Origin: Bacillus sp. (in: firmicutes)
GTDB taxonomy: Bacteria; Bacillota; Bacilli; Bacillales; Bacillaceae_J
DNA length: 64,000 bases
Direction: 5' to 3'
Assembly: GCA_012842745.1 (NCBI GenBank)
Contig: DUSF01000035.1
Location: 434,001 to 498,000, forward strand
Shown: piece by piece, positions 46,542-55,092 of the stretch
Position numbering within the stretch: the first letter of the stretch is position 1
Layout: every line of letters begins with the position of its first letter
Position numbers and translations under genes: made by a program
Notes under the pieces: generated by a model
What the model saw: only the letters and a program-made list of their open reading frames with translations
The model's database searches: none
What the model was told of the DNA's origin: nothing

Positions 46542-46733
46542 TTGAAAAATATAATAAAAGTTCTAAGAAAAAAATTAGAAATTACGCAGAAAGATCTCGC
46601 TAAGGAATGTGGAGTTGTAAGACAAACCATTAATTGTATTGAAAATGATAAGTATGATCCAACTCTTGAATTAGCCTTTAAAATTTCAAAAGTTTTAAAT
46701 AGGAAAGTAGACGAGGTGTTTATATATGAGTAA
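46542..46733 (+). CDS. Small Xre-family HTH regulator
   Basis: A 63-residue Cro/CI-type regulator that is little more than the DNA-binding domain: L-R-K-K-L-E-I-T-Q-K-D-L-A-K-E-C-G-V-V-R-Q-T-I-N-C-I-E-N-D-K-Y is summarised here as helix-turn-helix residues 8-37. The TTG at 46542 after GAGG is preferred; the frame runs back to 46464 without a better site. It overlaps the deformylase start by 8 bp, so both are translated together. Confidence 0.85.
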   Translation: MKNIIKVLRKKLEITQKDLAKECGVVRQTINCIENDKYDPTLELAFKISKVLNRKVDEVFIYE

Positions 46734-47298
46734 GTATGGCTCACAATACATAATTACTATGAATGATATAGTCAGAGAAGGTTCTGCAATACTACGAAAG
46801 AAAACCCAAGAAGTTGACCTTCCTGTTTCAAGTGAAGATAGAGATGCTTTGCTATGCATGCTTCAATATTTAAAAAACAGCCAAGATCCAAATATTTCAA
46901 AAAAATATAAACTTCGCCCTGGAGTGGGGTTATCCGCAAATCAAATCGGGCTTGATAAACGTATGTTTGCAGCACTTTTTGATGATAAAAATTTGGAATT
47001 TATGTTAATTAACCCAAAAATTATTAGCCATTCTCTCAATATGATTTATCTACCTGAAGGAGAAGGCTGCCTTTCGGTTGATAGGGAAGTTGAGGGATTA
47101 GTTCCAAGATATGAAAAAATTAAGGTAAAAGCATATGACATAAATGGGCAAGAAGTGATTTTCAAATTTAAAGGATATAGTTCCATCGTTATCCAACATG
47201 AAATAGATCATTTAGATGGTATCATGTTTTATGACAGGATAAATAAAGAAAATCCATTTAAACTACCAGACAATGTTGCAATTGGAAGTCTGTATTAA
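46726..47298 (+). CDS. def: Peptide deformylase (accessory copy)
   Basis: Removes the formyl group from nascent proteins. The 190-residue protein has the three motifs G-V-G-L-S-A-N-Q-I-G near 66, E-G-C-L-S near 121 with the metal cysteine, and Q-H-E-I-D-H-L near 161 with two metal histidines and the catalytic Glu. Motif 1 has Ser where Ala is usual. It is coupled to an Xre regulator instead of to fmt, so it is probably a regulated second copy. Overlap ATGAG with the regulator. Confidence 0.92.
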   Translation: MSKYGSQYIITMNDIVREGSAILRKKTQEVDLPVSSEDRDALLCMLQYLKNSQDPNISKKYKLRPGVGLSANQIGLDKRMFAALFDDKNLEFMLINPKIISHSLNMIYLPEGEGCLSVDREVEGLVPRYEKIKVKAYDINGQEVIFKFKGYSSIVIQHEIDHLDGIMFYDRINKENPFKLPDNVAIGSLY

Positions 47299-47460
47299 TT
47301 TACAATATAAAGTTTTGGACAACAAAAGGCCAAATCTTTTATTAATCTAACGGTGCAATCCTTGAATAAGCAAAAGGGGATTTTTGGATAAAGGTTTATA
47401 CCTGAATATGATTTGAATGGAGGAGAATACTAGGGAAAACATTAAGAGGGAGTTTTTTCT

Positions 47461-48498
47461 ATGTACATACTTGAACCGATAAAATTAACTTCAAGTAAAA
47501 CAAATACTACAGAACCATTAACATCTTCTGAAATGGGTAAACTTTGGGCGACATATATGGGAAACAGTATGGCGAAATGCATTTTAAGCTATTTTCTTCA
47601 ACATGTTGAGGATGAGGATATTAAAACTTTAGTAAAAAATGCATACAATTTGAGTGTAGACTTCATGGAAACCATTAAAGGAATATTCGAAAAAGAAAGC
47701 TTCCCTATACCTAAAGGTTTCGGTGAAGAGGATGTAAACCCTGGTGCACCTCGTTTATTCGAAGATGAATTCTATGTTCATTATTTAAAATACACAGCAA
47801 AAGCAGGAATGAGTATTTATTCCGTAGCCGTACCACTTGCTTATAGAAACGATGTAAAAGAGTTTTTTAATTATTGTGTAGATTCTACAAAGACTTTGAT
47901 GGAACAAATCAAAGAGATTTTAATGAATAAAGGCTTCATTATTAAACCACCTTTTATTCCGGTTCCCGAAAAAGTAGAATTTGTTCATAAGGACTTTTTA
48001 AATGGGTTTTTAGGACATGTGCGTCCTATGCAAGCATTAGAAATTACCCATTTGTACGATAATATAGAAAACAATGTCACGAGTAAAGCACTCATTATGG
48101 CATTTGCTCAAGTTGCCAAAAATGAAAAAATTCGGGTTCTATTTGAAAGAGGGAAAAACCTTACACATACAAATTTGGAACGCTATATGAAAAAGCTACA
48201 TGATGAAAATTTGCCTTCTCCATCGTTTTTGGACCATTTGGTTACAACATCAATGTTTTCCCCCTTTTCAGACAAGATTATGTTAAACCATAAGATGGAC
48301 ATGTTCTCAATGAAACTGAGAGCGTATGGAAATTCAGTGGCTGTAAGTACAAGACATGATTTAGGGGTGCTCTATTTCAGGTCGTTAATGAAAATCCAAG
48401 GATTTGTTGAAGATGCAGCGGAAATTTGTATAGAGAATGGCTGGATGGAAAAACCGCCGTATGCAGCTGATAGAGAGAATATAGCATCGAATAAATAA
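47461..48498 (+). CDS. DUF3231 family protein
   Basis: A 345-residue protein made of two similar helical halves (residues 1-165 and 166-335), each starting with an E-x-x-x-L-W/T-x-x-Y type helix, as in DUF3231, a Bacillaceae family with ferritin-like helical bundles and unknown role. First half: S-S-E-M-G-K-L-W-A-T-Y. No signal peptide. GGGAG lies 7 nt before the ATG. Confidence 0.85.
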   Translation: MYILEPIKLTSSKTNTTEPLTSSEMGKLWATYMGNSMAKCILSYFLQHVEDEDIKTLVKNAYNLSVDFMETIKGIFEKESFPIPKGFGEEDVNPGAPRLFEDEFYVHYLKYTAKAGMSIYSVAVPLAYRNDVKEFFNYCVDSTKTLMEQIKEILMNKGFIIKPPFIPVPEKVEFVHKDFLNGFLGHVRPMQALEITHLYDNIENNVTSKALIMAFAQVAKNEKIRVLFERGKNLTHTNLERYMKKLHDENLPSPSFLDHLVTTSMFSPFSDKIMLNHKMDMFSMKLRAYGNSVAVSTRHDLGVLYFRSLMKIQGFVEDAAEICIENGWMEKPPYAADRENIASNK

Positions 48499-48627
48499 TC
48501 ATCCCATATCCTATTGGAACATATTTTACGTATAGGAAGTAAGATAGTAAATAACACTAGACATGCACCCAGTATTGTAATTACTCGTATAATGCTATGA
48601 GTATTTATACGCTGGGGAGGTTCTGAA

Positions 48628-49062
48628 ATGAATCATTATTATTTAAGTAATTATAGACAGGATGAAAAATTGGTTCATGACATTGAAAAGGCAATAAATG
48701 GAGAATATAGTGCGATAAATTGTTATGCAAAGTTAGCTAATTTGGCTTCAAACGACAATGAACGGAAACAAATTCTTGAAATTCGCCGGGACGAAATAAA
48801 GCATTTTCAACAATTTGGACAGATTTATGCTAGTCTAACTGGAAAACAACCTCGACCAAAAATTACTGAAGAATGCCCTACTGATTATTTAAATGGATTG
48901 GAGTTTTCTCTACAGGATGAGCAACAGACAGTTGATTTTTACTTAGAAATTGCGGATGTCACGACTAACCAATATATTAAAGAAGTATTTCGCAGAGCGG
49001 CAGCAGATGAGCAAAATCACGCCGTTTGGTTTCTTTACTATTTTCTAAAAGCTAGAAATTAA
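48628..49062 (+). CDS. Ferritin-like (rubrerythrin-type) protein
   Basis: A 144-residue four-helix protein with pairs of acidic/His motifs: E-Y-S-A-I-N near 26, R-R-D-E-I-K-H near 53, D-E-Q-Q-T near 98 and A-D-E-Q-N-H-A near 130. These can form a di-iron site; the rubredoxin part of true rubrerythrins is absent. It may handle iron or peroxide. TGGGGAGG precedes the ATG, and a terminator follows. Confidence 0.8.
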   Translation: MNHYYLSNYRQDEKLVHDIEKAINGEYSAINCYAKLANLASNDNERKQILEIRRDEIKHFQQFGQIYASLTGKQPRPKITEECPTDYLNGLEFSLQDEQQTVDFYLEIADVTTNQYIKEVFRRAAADEQNHAVWFLYYFLKARN

Positions 49063-49094
49063 AAAAATTTGGTATGTCATCCTCAACTAACGGA

Positions 49095-49129
49095 GTGCGA
49101 TTGCGGAACAAGTGCAATCGCTTTTTTTA
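49095..49129 (+). terminator. Terminator after the ferritin-like gene
   Basis: GCGATTGC (49097-49104) pairs with GCAATCGC (49114-49121), followed by seven T. Confidence 0.9.
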
Positions 49130-49204
49130 GTCAATATTATACAAGAGGCTTTTCGTAAAATATGCTACACTTACTTTCAGAATATTATTAGGAGGCCTTT
49201 TTGC

Positions 49205-50029
49205 ATGAAACAAGAGGAAAGAACGATTTGTTATGATTATGATTTACAAATCGAGGCCTATCGTTTTCATGGGATTATGCAAAAATTCCCAAACCACTTC
49301 CATGAATACTATGTGATTGGGTTTATAGAGAGTGGGAAAAGACGATTATCGTGCATGAATAAAGAGTATGTAGTTGGTACAGGTGATATTGTATTTTTTA
49401 ATCCGCTAGATAATCATGCCTGTGAACAGATTGACGGTCATACACTAGACTATCGTTGCTTAAATATAAACCCTGAGATTATGAGAAAAGTGGCAATTGA
49501 GATTACTGGAAAAGACCATCTTCCTCACTTTACTGCTCCTGTTGTCTATCGTAGTGAACATGCCCATTTGTTGCATCATCTTCATCAAATGATTATGGAC
49601 GAATTATCGGCATTTGAGAAAGAAGAAAGGTTTTATTTTCTTATGAAGCATCTAATTGAAGAGTATTGTCAAGCGGTTAAAGAAACAGAGCTTGGGGAAG
49701 TCGAGCGGCAAATTGTCAATATTTGTGATTACATCGAAGCGCATTATGCAGAACATATTGCTTTAGATGATTTAGCAAAAATTTGTAATATGAACAAATA
49801 TACATTGTTGCGCTCATTTACCCGTATTCGCGGAATTACCCCCTATCGTTACTTACAAACAGTGCGGATTAATGAAGCAAAGAAACTGCTGGAGCAGGGG
49901 ATGAAACCAATAGATGCGGCGCTGCACACTGGTTTCGTTGATCAAAGTCATTTTAGTAATTTCTTTATGGATTTTCTTGGACTCACTCCTGGGCAGTACC
50001 GAGATATTTTTATTAATCATATTCAATAA
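49205..50029 (+). CDS. AraC-family transcriptional regulator
   Basis: A 274-residue activator with an N-terminal cupin-like sensing domain (F-P-N-H-F-H-E-Y-Y-V-I-G near 26, D-I-V-F-F-N-P) and two C-terminal HTH motifs (L-D-D-L-A-K-I-C-N-M-N-K-Y-T-L near 190; D-A-A-L-H-T-G-F-V-D-Q-S-H-F-S near 238). The ATG at 49205 follows TAGGAGG. The adjacent exporter gene, 27 bp downstream, is its likely target. Confidence 0.9.
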   Translation: MKQEERTICYDYDLQIEAYRFHGIMQKFPNHFHEYYVIGFIESGKRRLSCMNKEYVVGTGDIVFFNPLDNHACEQIDGHTLDYRCLNINPEIMRKVAIEITGKDHLPHFTAPVVYRSEHAHLLHHLHQMIMDELSAFEKEERFYFLMKHLIEEYCQAVKETELGEVERQIVNICDYIEAHYAEHIALDDLAKICNMNKYTLLRSFTRIRGITPYRYLQTVRINEAKKLLEQGMKPIDAALHTGFVDQSHFSNFFMDFLGLTPGQYRDIFINHIQ

Positions 50030-50056
50030 TGTATTTTAAAAGGAAAGGACATAGGC

Positions 50057-50971
50057 ATGGAAAATAAAATTACTGTAGGCCATTTAACAGCTTTTATAAC
50101 GATTTTAATTTGGGGTACAACCTTTATTTCTACAAAAATTTTATTAAACGTTTTTTCTCCAATCGAGATTTTATTATTTCGTTTTTCGATAGGATTTATC
50201 GTATTAATGATTATATATCCATACAGGTTGAAGTTGGTCGATAGAAAACATAACCTCTTATTTGCATGTGCTGGTTTATGTGGTGTCACTTTGTATTATC
50301 TTTTGGAAAATATTGCACTAACCTATACAATGGCTTCTAATGTAGGTGTGATAAGTGCTGTAGTCCCATTTTTTACAGCAATACTTACTTATTTATTTTT
50401 AAAAGATGAACGATTACGAATCAATTTTTTTATCGGTTTTATCATGGCGATGATTGGCATCTTTCTTATCAGCTTTAATGGTGCAACAAATTTTCAACTA
50501 AATCCATTAGGTGATTTATTGGCGCTAGCTGCTACGATTGTTTGGGCTCTGTATTCAGTATTAACTAGAAAAATCAGCAGTTACGGCTATAACACAATCC
50601 AATCTACAAGAAGGATGTTTTTTTACGGCCTCCTATTTATGATTCCTGCACTTTTCCTATTTGATTTTAAACTAGAGCTAGGGCGGTTTGCTAACCCAAC
50701 TTACTTATTTAATATATTATTTTTGGGGCTTGGTGCTTCCGCACTTTGTTTTGTTACATGGAATTTTGCGGTTAAGGTACTAGGAGCTATTAGAACGAGC
50801 GTATATATATATTTAATTCCTGTCATCACCGTTATTACTTCGATGATTGTACTGCACGAAAAAATCACATGGCTTGCTGCTTCCGGGACAATTCTTACAT
50901 TAATGGGGCTTTTTATATCAGAAAGCAAAATTAATTTGAAGAAAAAGGAAAATATAAGCAAGGTCGTTTAG
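50057..50971 (+). CDS. EamA-type drug/metabolite transporter
   Basis: A 304-residue inner-membrane exporter with ten hydrophobic helices in two EamA repeats (first I-L-I-W-G-T-T-F-I near 16, second A-T-I-V-W-A-L-Y-S-V near 160). Substrate unknown. It appears co-transcribed with the AraC-type regulator; such pairs often export an amino acid or toxic metabolite sensed by the regulator. Confidence 0.88.
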   Translation: MENKITVGHLTAFITILIWGTTFISTKILLNVFSPIEILLFRFSIGFIVLMIIYPYRLKLVDRKHNLLFACAGLCGVTLYYLLENIALTYTMASNVGVISAVVPFFTAILTYLFLKDERLRINFFIGFIMAMIGIFLISFNGATNFQLNPLGDLLALAATIVWALYSVLTRKISSYGYNTIQSTRRMFFYGLLFMIPALFLFDFKLELGRFANPTYLFNILFLGLGASALCFVTWNFAVKVLGAIRTSVYIYLIPVITVITSMIVLHEKITWLAASGTILTLMGLFISESKINLKKKENISKVV

Positions 50972-51092
50972 TGGTAATGTGATATTTTTGTAATGGATAT
51001 GTTGAATTGAGTTAAAGAAACAAACTGTTAGAATTATTTTGGCTGTTTACTTTTTGATATATCAAGATTGTTAATGCCTATTGTGAAGTGGA

Positions 51093-51122
51093 ATATAACT
51101 GGCGATTTATTGCCAGTTATAT
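51093..51122. terminator. Palindromic hairpin between the exporter and yjdF
   Basis: ATATAACTGGC (51093-51103) and GCCAGTTATAT (51112-51122) form an 11-bp perfect stem between converging genes. U tracts are weak on both sides. Confidence 0.6.
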
Positions 51123-51132
51123 TTGAAGTATC

Positions 51133-51546
51133 CTATTTACCCTTATGTTTATTTTTAGCCTTTTGTATTTTTATCTCTCTTTTATAGCGCTTGAGGCTAT
51201 CCCTAAGATATTTATTTTTCCTCGACTTCTCTTTCTTCTTCTGGCTATAGTCTTCTTTGATGGCTTCTTGTGCTTTGGTAGATATTTTGGCTTGTTTCAT
51301 TTCCTTGGAAACCGTTCGTTGAAGTCTTTTAGGGTTTACCTTTTTGGGAATAATTTGATTAATTGCAATTCCCTTTTGGTCATGCTGTTCTATATATTTC
51401 AGCAAAACCAAATTGATAAACTCTAAAACTTCTTGATCTTTTGGTTCACGACCAAACATATACCGATAGGCTTTTAGGGTATTTACGGATACAATTTCAA
51501 TGATTCCTACATAAAATTGACCATCATAAAAAATGGTTAGTTTCAT
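51133..51546 (-). CDS. yjdF: YjdF family (DUF2992) protein
   Basis: A 137-residue protein starting M-K-L-T-I-F-Y-D-G-Q-F-Y-V-G, the YjdF signature, with a very basic Lys-rich C-terminal half. It is the usual gene under the yjdF riboswitch; the protein's biochemical role is unknown but is thought to deal with azaaromatic compounds. The ATG at 51546 lies 8 nt after GAGGAGGG; the frame continues upstream to 51639 only because the riboswitch is open there. Confidence 0.88.
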   Translation of the reverse strand: MKLTIFYDGQFYVGIIEIVSVNTLKAYRYMFGREPKDQEVLEFINLVLLKYIEQHDQKGIAINQIIPKKVNPKRLQRTVSKEMKQAKISTKAQEAIKEDYSQKKKEKSRKNKYLRDSLKRYKREIKIQKAKNKHKGK

Positions 51547-51547
51547 T

Positions 51548-51655
51548 GCAGGTCCCTCCTCTAAATATATTAGAATGATGGACATCCCGAGGAGGGGAAG
51601 GTTACTTACAGCAAATGCATGCTGCATTCGGACTACCAACCGAATCGTGTTTTTA
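51548..51655 (-). promoter_or_regulatory. yjdF riboswitch (azaaromatic-responsive)
   Basis: On the minus strand the leader holds the conserved blocks CGGTTGGTAGTCCG, GTAAGTAACCTTCCCCTCCT, CGGGATGTCCATCATTC of the yjdF RNA motif, directly ahead of yjdF. CCCCTCCTC (near 51590-51598) is complementary to the gene's GAGGAGGG ribosome binding site, so ligand binding can free or hide translation initiation. Confidence 0.85.
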
Positions 51656-51871
51656 CATTCTAGCTTAATTATACATATAATTACAATAAAATAAATGACT
51701 GCATTAATTTATTTGTGTTCGTATATTTAAAACTTAAAAATGGAATGCAGACTATTGCAATTGCTCCTGTATTATTAAAGCAGAAAATTGAAGAATAATC
51801 CTGTTATAGTATTGTATGGTATACTAATGTGTGGAATATAACTTTACGATGCAAAACTGGAGAGTGAAAAA

Positions 51872-52411
51872 ATGCGAATGAAAAAAATAAAAAATGAGAT
51901 TTGGGAATGGATTAAAACGATTGGTACTCCAATAATATTATTCTTAATTATTAATACTTTCTTCTTTACCCCAGTTGTAGTTGATGGTGCATCTATGATG
52001 CCTACATTAGAAGACCATGACCGTATCATTTTATCAAAAATTGAAGAACCGAAAAGATTTGATATCGTTGTTTTTCATGCAACAGAAGAGAAGGACTATA
52101 TTAAACGTGTCATTGGCTTACCCGGTGATCAAATTGAATACAAAAATGATACATTATATATTAATGGCCAAGTATTTGAAGAAAATTATTTAGACGGAAC
52201 TAAAACTGAACAAAGTTTAAATAGATACGGAGGGTTATTGACTACTGACTTCTCTGTCACAGTTCCCGAAGGCTGTTTATTTGTTATGGGGGATAACAGG
52301 AGAAATAGTCAGGATAGTCGTCATATAGGGGCAATTCCAATGGGAAAAGTAGTAGGTGTATCTAAAATTATTTTTTGGCCTATTAAAGATATAGAGATAG
52401 TGAATCGGTAA
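51872..52411 (+). CDS. sip: Type I signal peptidase
   Basis: Cuts signal peptides from exported proteins. 179 aa: N-terminal membrane helix (near 15-36), catalytic Ser in D-G-A-S-M-M-P-T-L near 48, catalytic Lys in Y-I-K-R-V-I-G-L-P-G-D near 90, and the G-D-N-R-R-N-S-Q-D-S-R box near 153. GGAGAG precedes the ATG; TATACT near 51819-51824 may be its -10. Which Sip paralogue it equals cannot be told. Confidence 0.93.
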   Translation: MRMKKIKNEIWEWIKTIGTPIILFLIINTFFFTPVVVDGASMMPTLEDHDRIILSKIEEPKRFDIVVFHATEEKDYIKRVIGLPGDQIEYKNDTLYINGQVFEENYLDGTKTEQSLNRYGGLLTTDFSVTVPEGCLFVMGDNRRNSQDSRHIGAIPMGKVVGVSKIIFWPIKDIEIVNR

Positions 52412-52636
52412 ATACTTTAAGTATGGAATATAAAAGTTTTACTTTTTGTTAAATGTTTGAATTGCGTTTCTATTACAAGTAGGGGCGCTTTCTTTTTTAT
52501 TAGGATAGTTCACTACTGAAATCAAAAAAAATTTGAACAAGGTAATTGGCTCTAAATTATCTTCGGAAAATATATTTTACACTGATACCTGGGGGTGTTT
52601 TCTACCCTGCAAAAAGCAAAGGATGGGAGCATTACT

Positions 52637-53038
52637 ATGAGCTTATATAGGTTTATTGCATCAGATAATCCATTAGCCGAAGTGGATTATAGTGGTTTTG
52701 TTAAGATGAAGGTAAGAGATATAAAGAAAATCGAACCTGTACCAAATCCACCAGCATGTTTTCAATCATGGGATGAGATGGATGAAGAGGTAACCATACT
52801 TTATGCTAAGGATGAATCGGAACTTGGCGGGCCAAGTATATCAAGATGTGATAATCCTCCATACGGTTTGGATAATTATATTAAGAAAGATTATATTTAC
52901 TGGCTTGAGGGGGATTTTAGTCAAAAGTTTTTACAACAACTTACTGAATATGTTAAAAGTGTCAATCTCAGCGAGATTTCTTGCAAAGACTTTGAAATTC
53001 TTCGAAATCATAAATGTTGTGGTTTGAAAATTATGTAA
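52637..53038 (+). CDS. Hypothetical protein
   Basis: A 133-residue acidic cytoplasmic protein that I do not recognise. It is rich in Cys/Pro (P-N-P-P-A-C-F near 38, C-D-N-P-P-Y near 75, K-C-C-G near the end) and ends in I-M. The ATG at 52637 after GGGAG is chosen over an in-frame start at 52595. It is 22 bp upstream of the broken gene at 53061. Confidence 0.55.
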   Translation: MSLYRFIASDNPLAEVDYSGFVKMKVRDIKKIEPVPNPPACFQSWDEMDEEVTILYAKDESELGGPSISRCDNPPYGLDNYIKKDYIYWLEGDFSQKFLQQLTEYVKSVNLSEISCKDFEILRNHKCCGLKIM

Positions 53039-53060
53039 TAAAACAAGGAAGGGAACTAAG

Positions 53061-53269
53061 TTGGACAAAAACGATAAGCAAAATAATAATGACAGTGGAA
53101 CTTGGAAAATATGGGATACTATTTTTTCTCAGGACTTCTCTCTTTTTTTAAAGATAGTAAAGAGGCAGAAAATGATGATAAGAAGTTCAAACAAATGTTG
53201 TTGCAAATATTGTTCGGTATTATTTTCACAGCGATTATTTTTGGGGTCGTTTCAATGATACTCAACTAA
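53061..53269 (+). pseudogene. Small membrane protein gene with a -1 frameshift
   Basis: From the TTG at 53061 (AAGGAAGGGA upstream) the frame encodes a polar N-terminus up to T-I-F-S-Q. At the T tract 53121-53126 the sense switches to the -1 frame, which continues S-G-L-L-S-F-F-K-D-S-K-E-A-E to a clear membrane helix (L-F-G-I-I-F-T-A-I-I-F-G-V-V) and a stop at 53267-53269. One extra T would restore a 69-residue tail-anchored protein. It could be a mutation, an assembly error or slippage. Confidence 0.55.
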
Positions 53270-53340
53270 AAATGACAATACTATATAAAACATTATTTCA
53301 CTAAAAGAATCATTTGTATATCAATTATAGGTGATGAAGC

Positions 53341-54255
53341 ATGCAAATTAATAGACTTCTTGAAATCGTATATATTTTACTTGATAAAAAGATAATAACC
53401 GCTAAAGAATTATCTGAGCATTTTGAAGTATCTCAACGGACTATTTATCGTGATATAGATACTTTAAGTACTGCAGGAATACCGATTTATACAAGCAAAG
53501 GTAAAGGTGGGGGGATAAGGTTACTTGATCATTTTGTTCTTAACAAATCTTTGCTTTCGGAAAAAGAACAGCTTCATATTTTATCTTCTCTTCAAAGTTT
53601 GAAGGCTTTAAATGTTCCAGATATTGAACCTGTGCTGAAAAAATTAACTGTCATGTTTGATAAGAATAATACAAGCTGGATTGATGTGGATTTTTCTCAA
53701 TGGGGTAGTGGCGCGATTAAAAAGGAAAAATTCAATATACTGAAAACTGCAATTTTAAACAGAAAGCTTGTTGTGTTTGATTACTATAGTTCATATGGAG
53801 AAAAAACAGAAAGAACAATAGAGCCGGTAAGGCTTTTATTTAAAGGCCAAGCTTGGTATGTTTTTGGTTTTTGTAGAACAAGAGATGAGTACAGGATATT
53901 TAAAATAAATCGGATAAAAAATCTTACGCCTGCTAACGAAACATTTGAAAGAAATGTACAAGAGGATATTTGCATGAATCCTCAAGACTTGACAAGTAGC
54001 TATACTAATAAAACAGAAACACTCATTCTAAAAATTGACCCGCGCATGGCTTATAGGGTATACGACGAATTTGATCAAAATAACATTATAAAAAATCAAG
54101 ACGGAAGCTTTACTGTAACTGCTATTTTTCCTGAAAATGAATGGGTCTATGGTTATGTGTTATCATTTGGAAATTTTGCAGAAGTCGTCGAACCGGAGTA
54201 TATGCGAAATATCATTAAAAGAAAACTAGAGGATAGTTTGAGAAAATATTTATAA
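53341..54255 (+). CDS. yobV: WYL-domain transcriptional regulator (YobV-like)
   Basis: A 304-residue regulator: N-terminal DeoR-like HTH (T-A-K-E-L-S-E-H-F-E-V-S-Q-R-T-I-Y-R-D near 21-39) with the G-K-G-G-G-I-R-L loop, and a C-terminal WYL domain (W-Y-V-F-G-F-C near 178). AGGTGATGAAGC precedes the ATG. It is followed by the YobU-like effector-binding gene, the same pairing as yobU-yobV in B. subtilis. Confidence 0.88.
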   Translation: MQINRLLEIVYILLDKKIITAKELSEHFEVSQRTIYRDIDTLSTAGIPIYTSKGKGGGIRLLDHFVLNKSLLSEKEQLHILSSLQSLKALNVPDIEPVLKKLTVMFDKNNTSWIDVDFSQWGSGAIKKEKFNILKTAILNRKLVVFDYYSSYGEKTERTIEPVRLLFKGQAWYVFGFCRTRDEYRIFKINRIKNLTPANETFERNVQEDICMNPQDLTSSYTNKTETLILKIDPRMAYRVYDEFDQNNIIKNQDGSFTVTAIFPENEWVYGYVLSFGNFAEVVEPEYMRNIIKRKLEDSLRKYL

Positions 54256-54323
54256 TATGACATACTGTTGTCAAATTATGAGTGTTATACTGATTTCATT
54301 CTAACATGAAAGAGGTATATGAC

Positions 54324-54782
54324 ATGGATTATGAAATCGTTCAATTGGAAGAAAAAAAGGTCGCTGGGCTTAAAATTAGAACCAATAATAGTGACCCGAA
54401 TATGAGCACTGCCATTGGAGATGCTTGGAAAAAGTTTTTTGAAGATGGAACATACCAGTCCATCCCCGACAAGAAAAATGATAAATGCATTGGATTGTAT
54501 ACAAACTATACGAGCAATGTTAATGGCGACTACGATGTGGTCGTTTGCTGTGAAATTCATAATACTTCTAATTCTATTAGCTTAGTTCATTCAGAAATCA
54601 TCCCTGCTGGAAAATATGCAAAATTTATAATTCATGGTCATGTGCAAAAAGCGGTAGCAGAATTTTGGATGAAGCTTTGGTCTATGGACTTGGATCGAAA
54701 ATTCAGCGGTGATTTTGAAGAATATCAAGGTTGTTTGGAGCCAGACAATGTAGAAGTACATATTTATATTTCTTTAAATTAA
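54324..54782 (+). CDS. yobU: GyrI-like/AraC effector-binding domain protein (YobU-like)
   Basis: A 152-residue stand-alone effector-binding domain: M-D-Y-E-I-V-Q-L-E-E-K-K-V-A-G-L near the start, A-W-K-K-F-F near 37, and a C-terminal E-V-H-I-Y-I strand. Such proteins bind small hydrophobic ligands. The ATG at 54324 after AAGAGGT is preferred to the ATG at 54306. It follows yobV by 68 bp and is probably its target. Confidence 0.82.
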   Translation: MDYEIVQLEEKKVAGLKIRTNNSDPNMSTAIGDAWKKFFEDGTYQSIPDKKNDKCIGLYTNYTSNVNGDYDVVVCCEIHNTSNSISLVHSEIIPAGKYAKFIIHGHVQKAVAEFWMKLWSMDLDRKFSGDFEEYQGCLEPDNVEVHIYISLN

Positions 54783-54892
54783 ATCGGAGTAAAAAATTTT
54801 GTTATGGCGAACGGTATTTAGATTCCAAGTGGAGCGCATTTAGGGAAATATAGGGATGGTTATTCTGCTTTAGAATGGAAGTGAGAGGGTCG

Positions 54893-55058
54893 TCCGAGAC
54901 CACTGAAAAAATTGAGCCATTTCAAACTTATTGTCCTAGAATCACTTTTATTGTCCAATAAGAGTCATTTATTGTCGAGTTTAGGCAACTTATTGTCCGA
55001 TTACCATATATTTGAAATATATATGGATTATGAAAGCTACTTTTTCAGTAGTCTCGGA
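54893..55058. repeat. Inverted-repeat-bounded element with four spaced TTATTGTC motifs
   Basis: Terminal arms TCCGAGACCACTGAAAAA (54893-54910) and TTTTTCAGTAGTCTCGGA (55041-55058) match inversely at 17 of 18 positions. Inside, TTATTGTC(C/G) occurs at 54928, 54948, 54969 and 54990, spaced 20, 21 and 21 bp (two helical turns). The remainder is A/T-rich without a gene; the 310-bp stretch 54783-55092 otherwise holds only the next gene's leader. It could be a small non-coding repeat element or a multi-site operator. Confidence 0.75.
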
Positions 55059-55092
55059 TCGTCCCTGCGTTTCTGTGATAGGAGAGTCGAAA

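Noticed and set aside
55012-55092. N-terminal extension of the DUF6194-like protein
   Set aside because: It coincides with the inverted-repeat element. The TTG at 55093 has an AGGAGAG site at correct spacing and gives the expected N-terminus.
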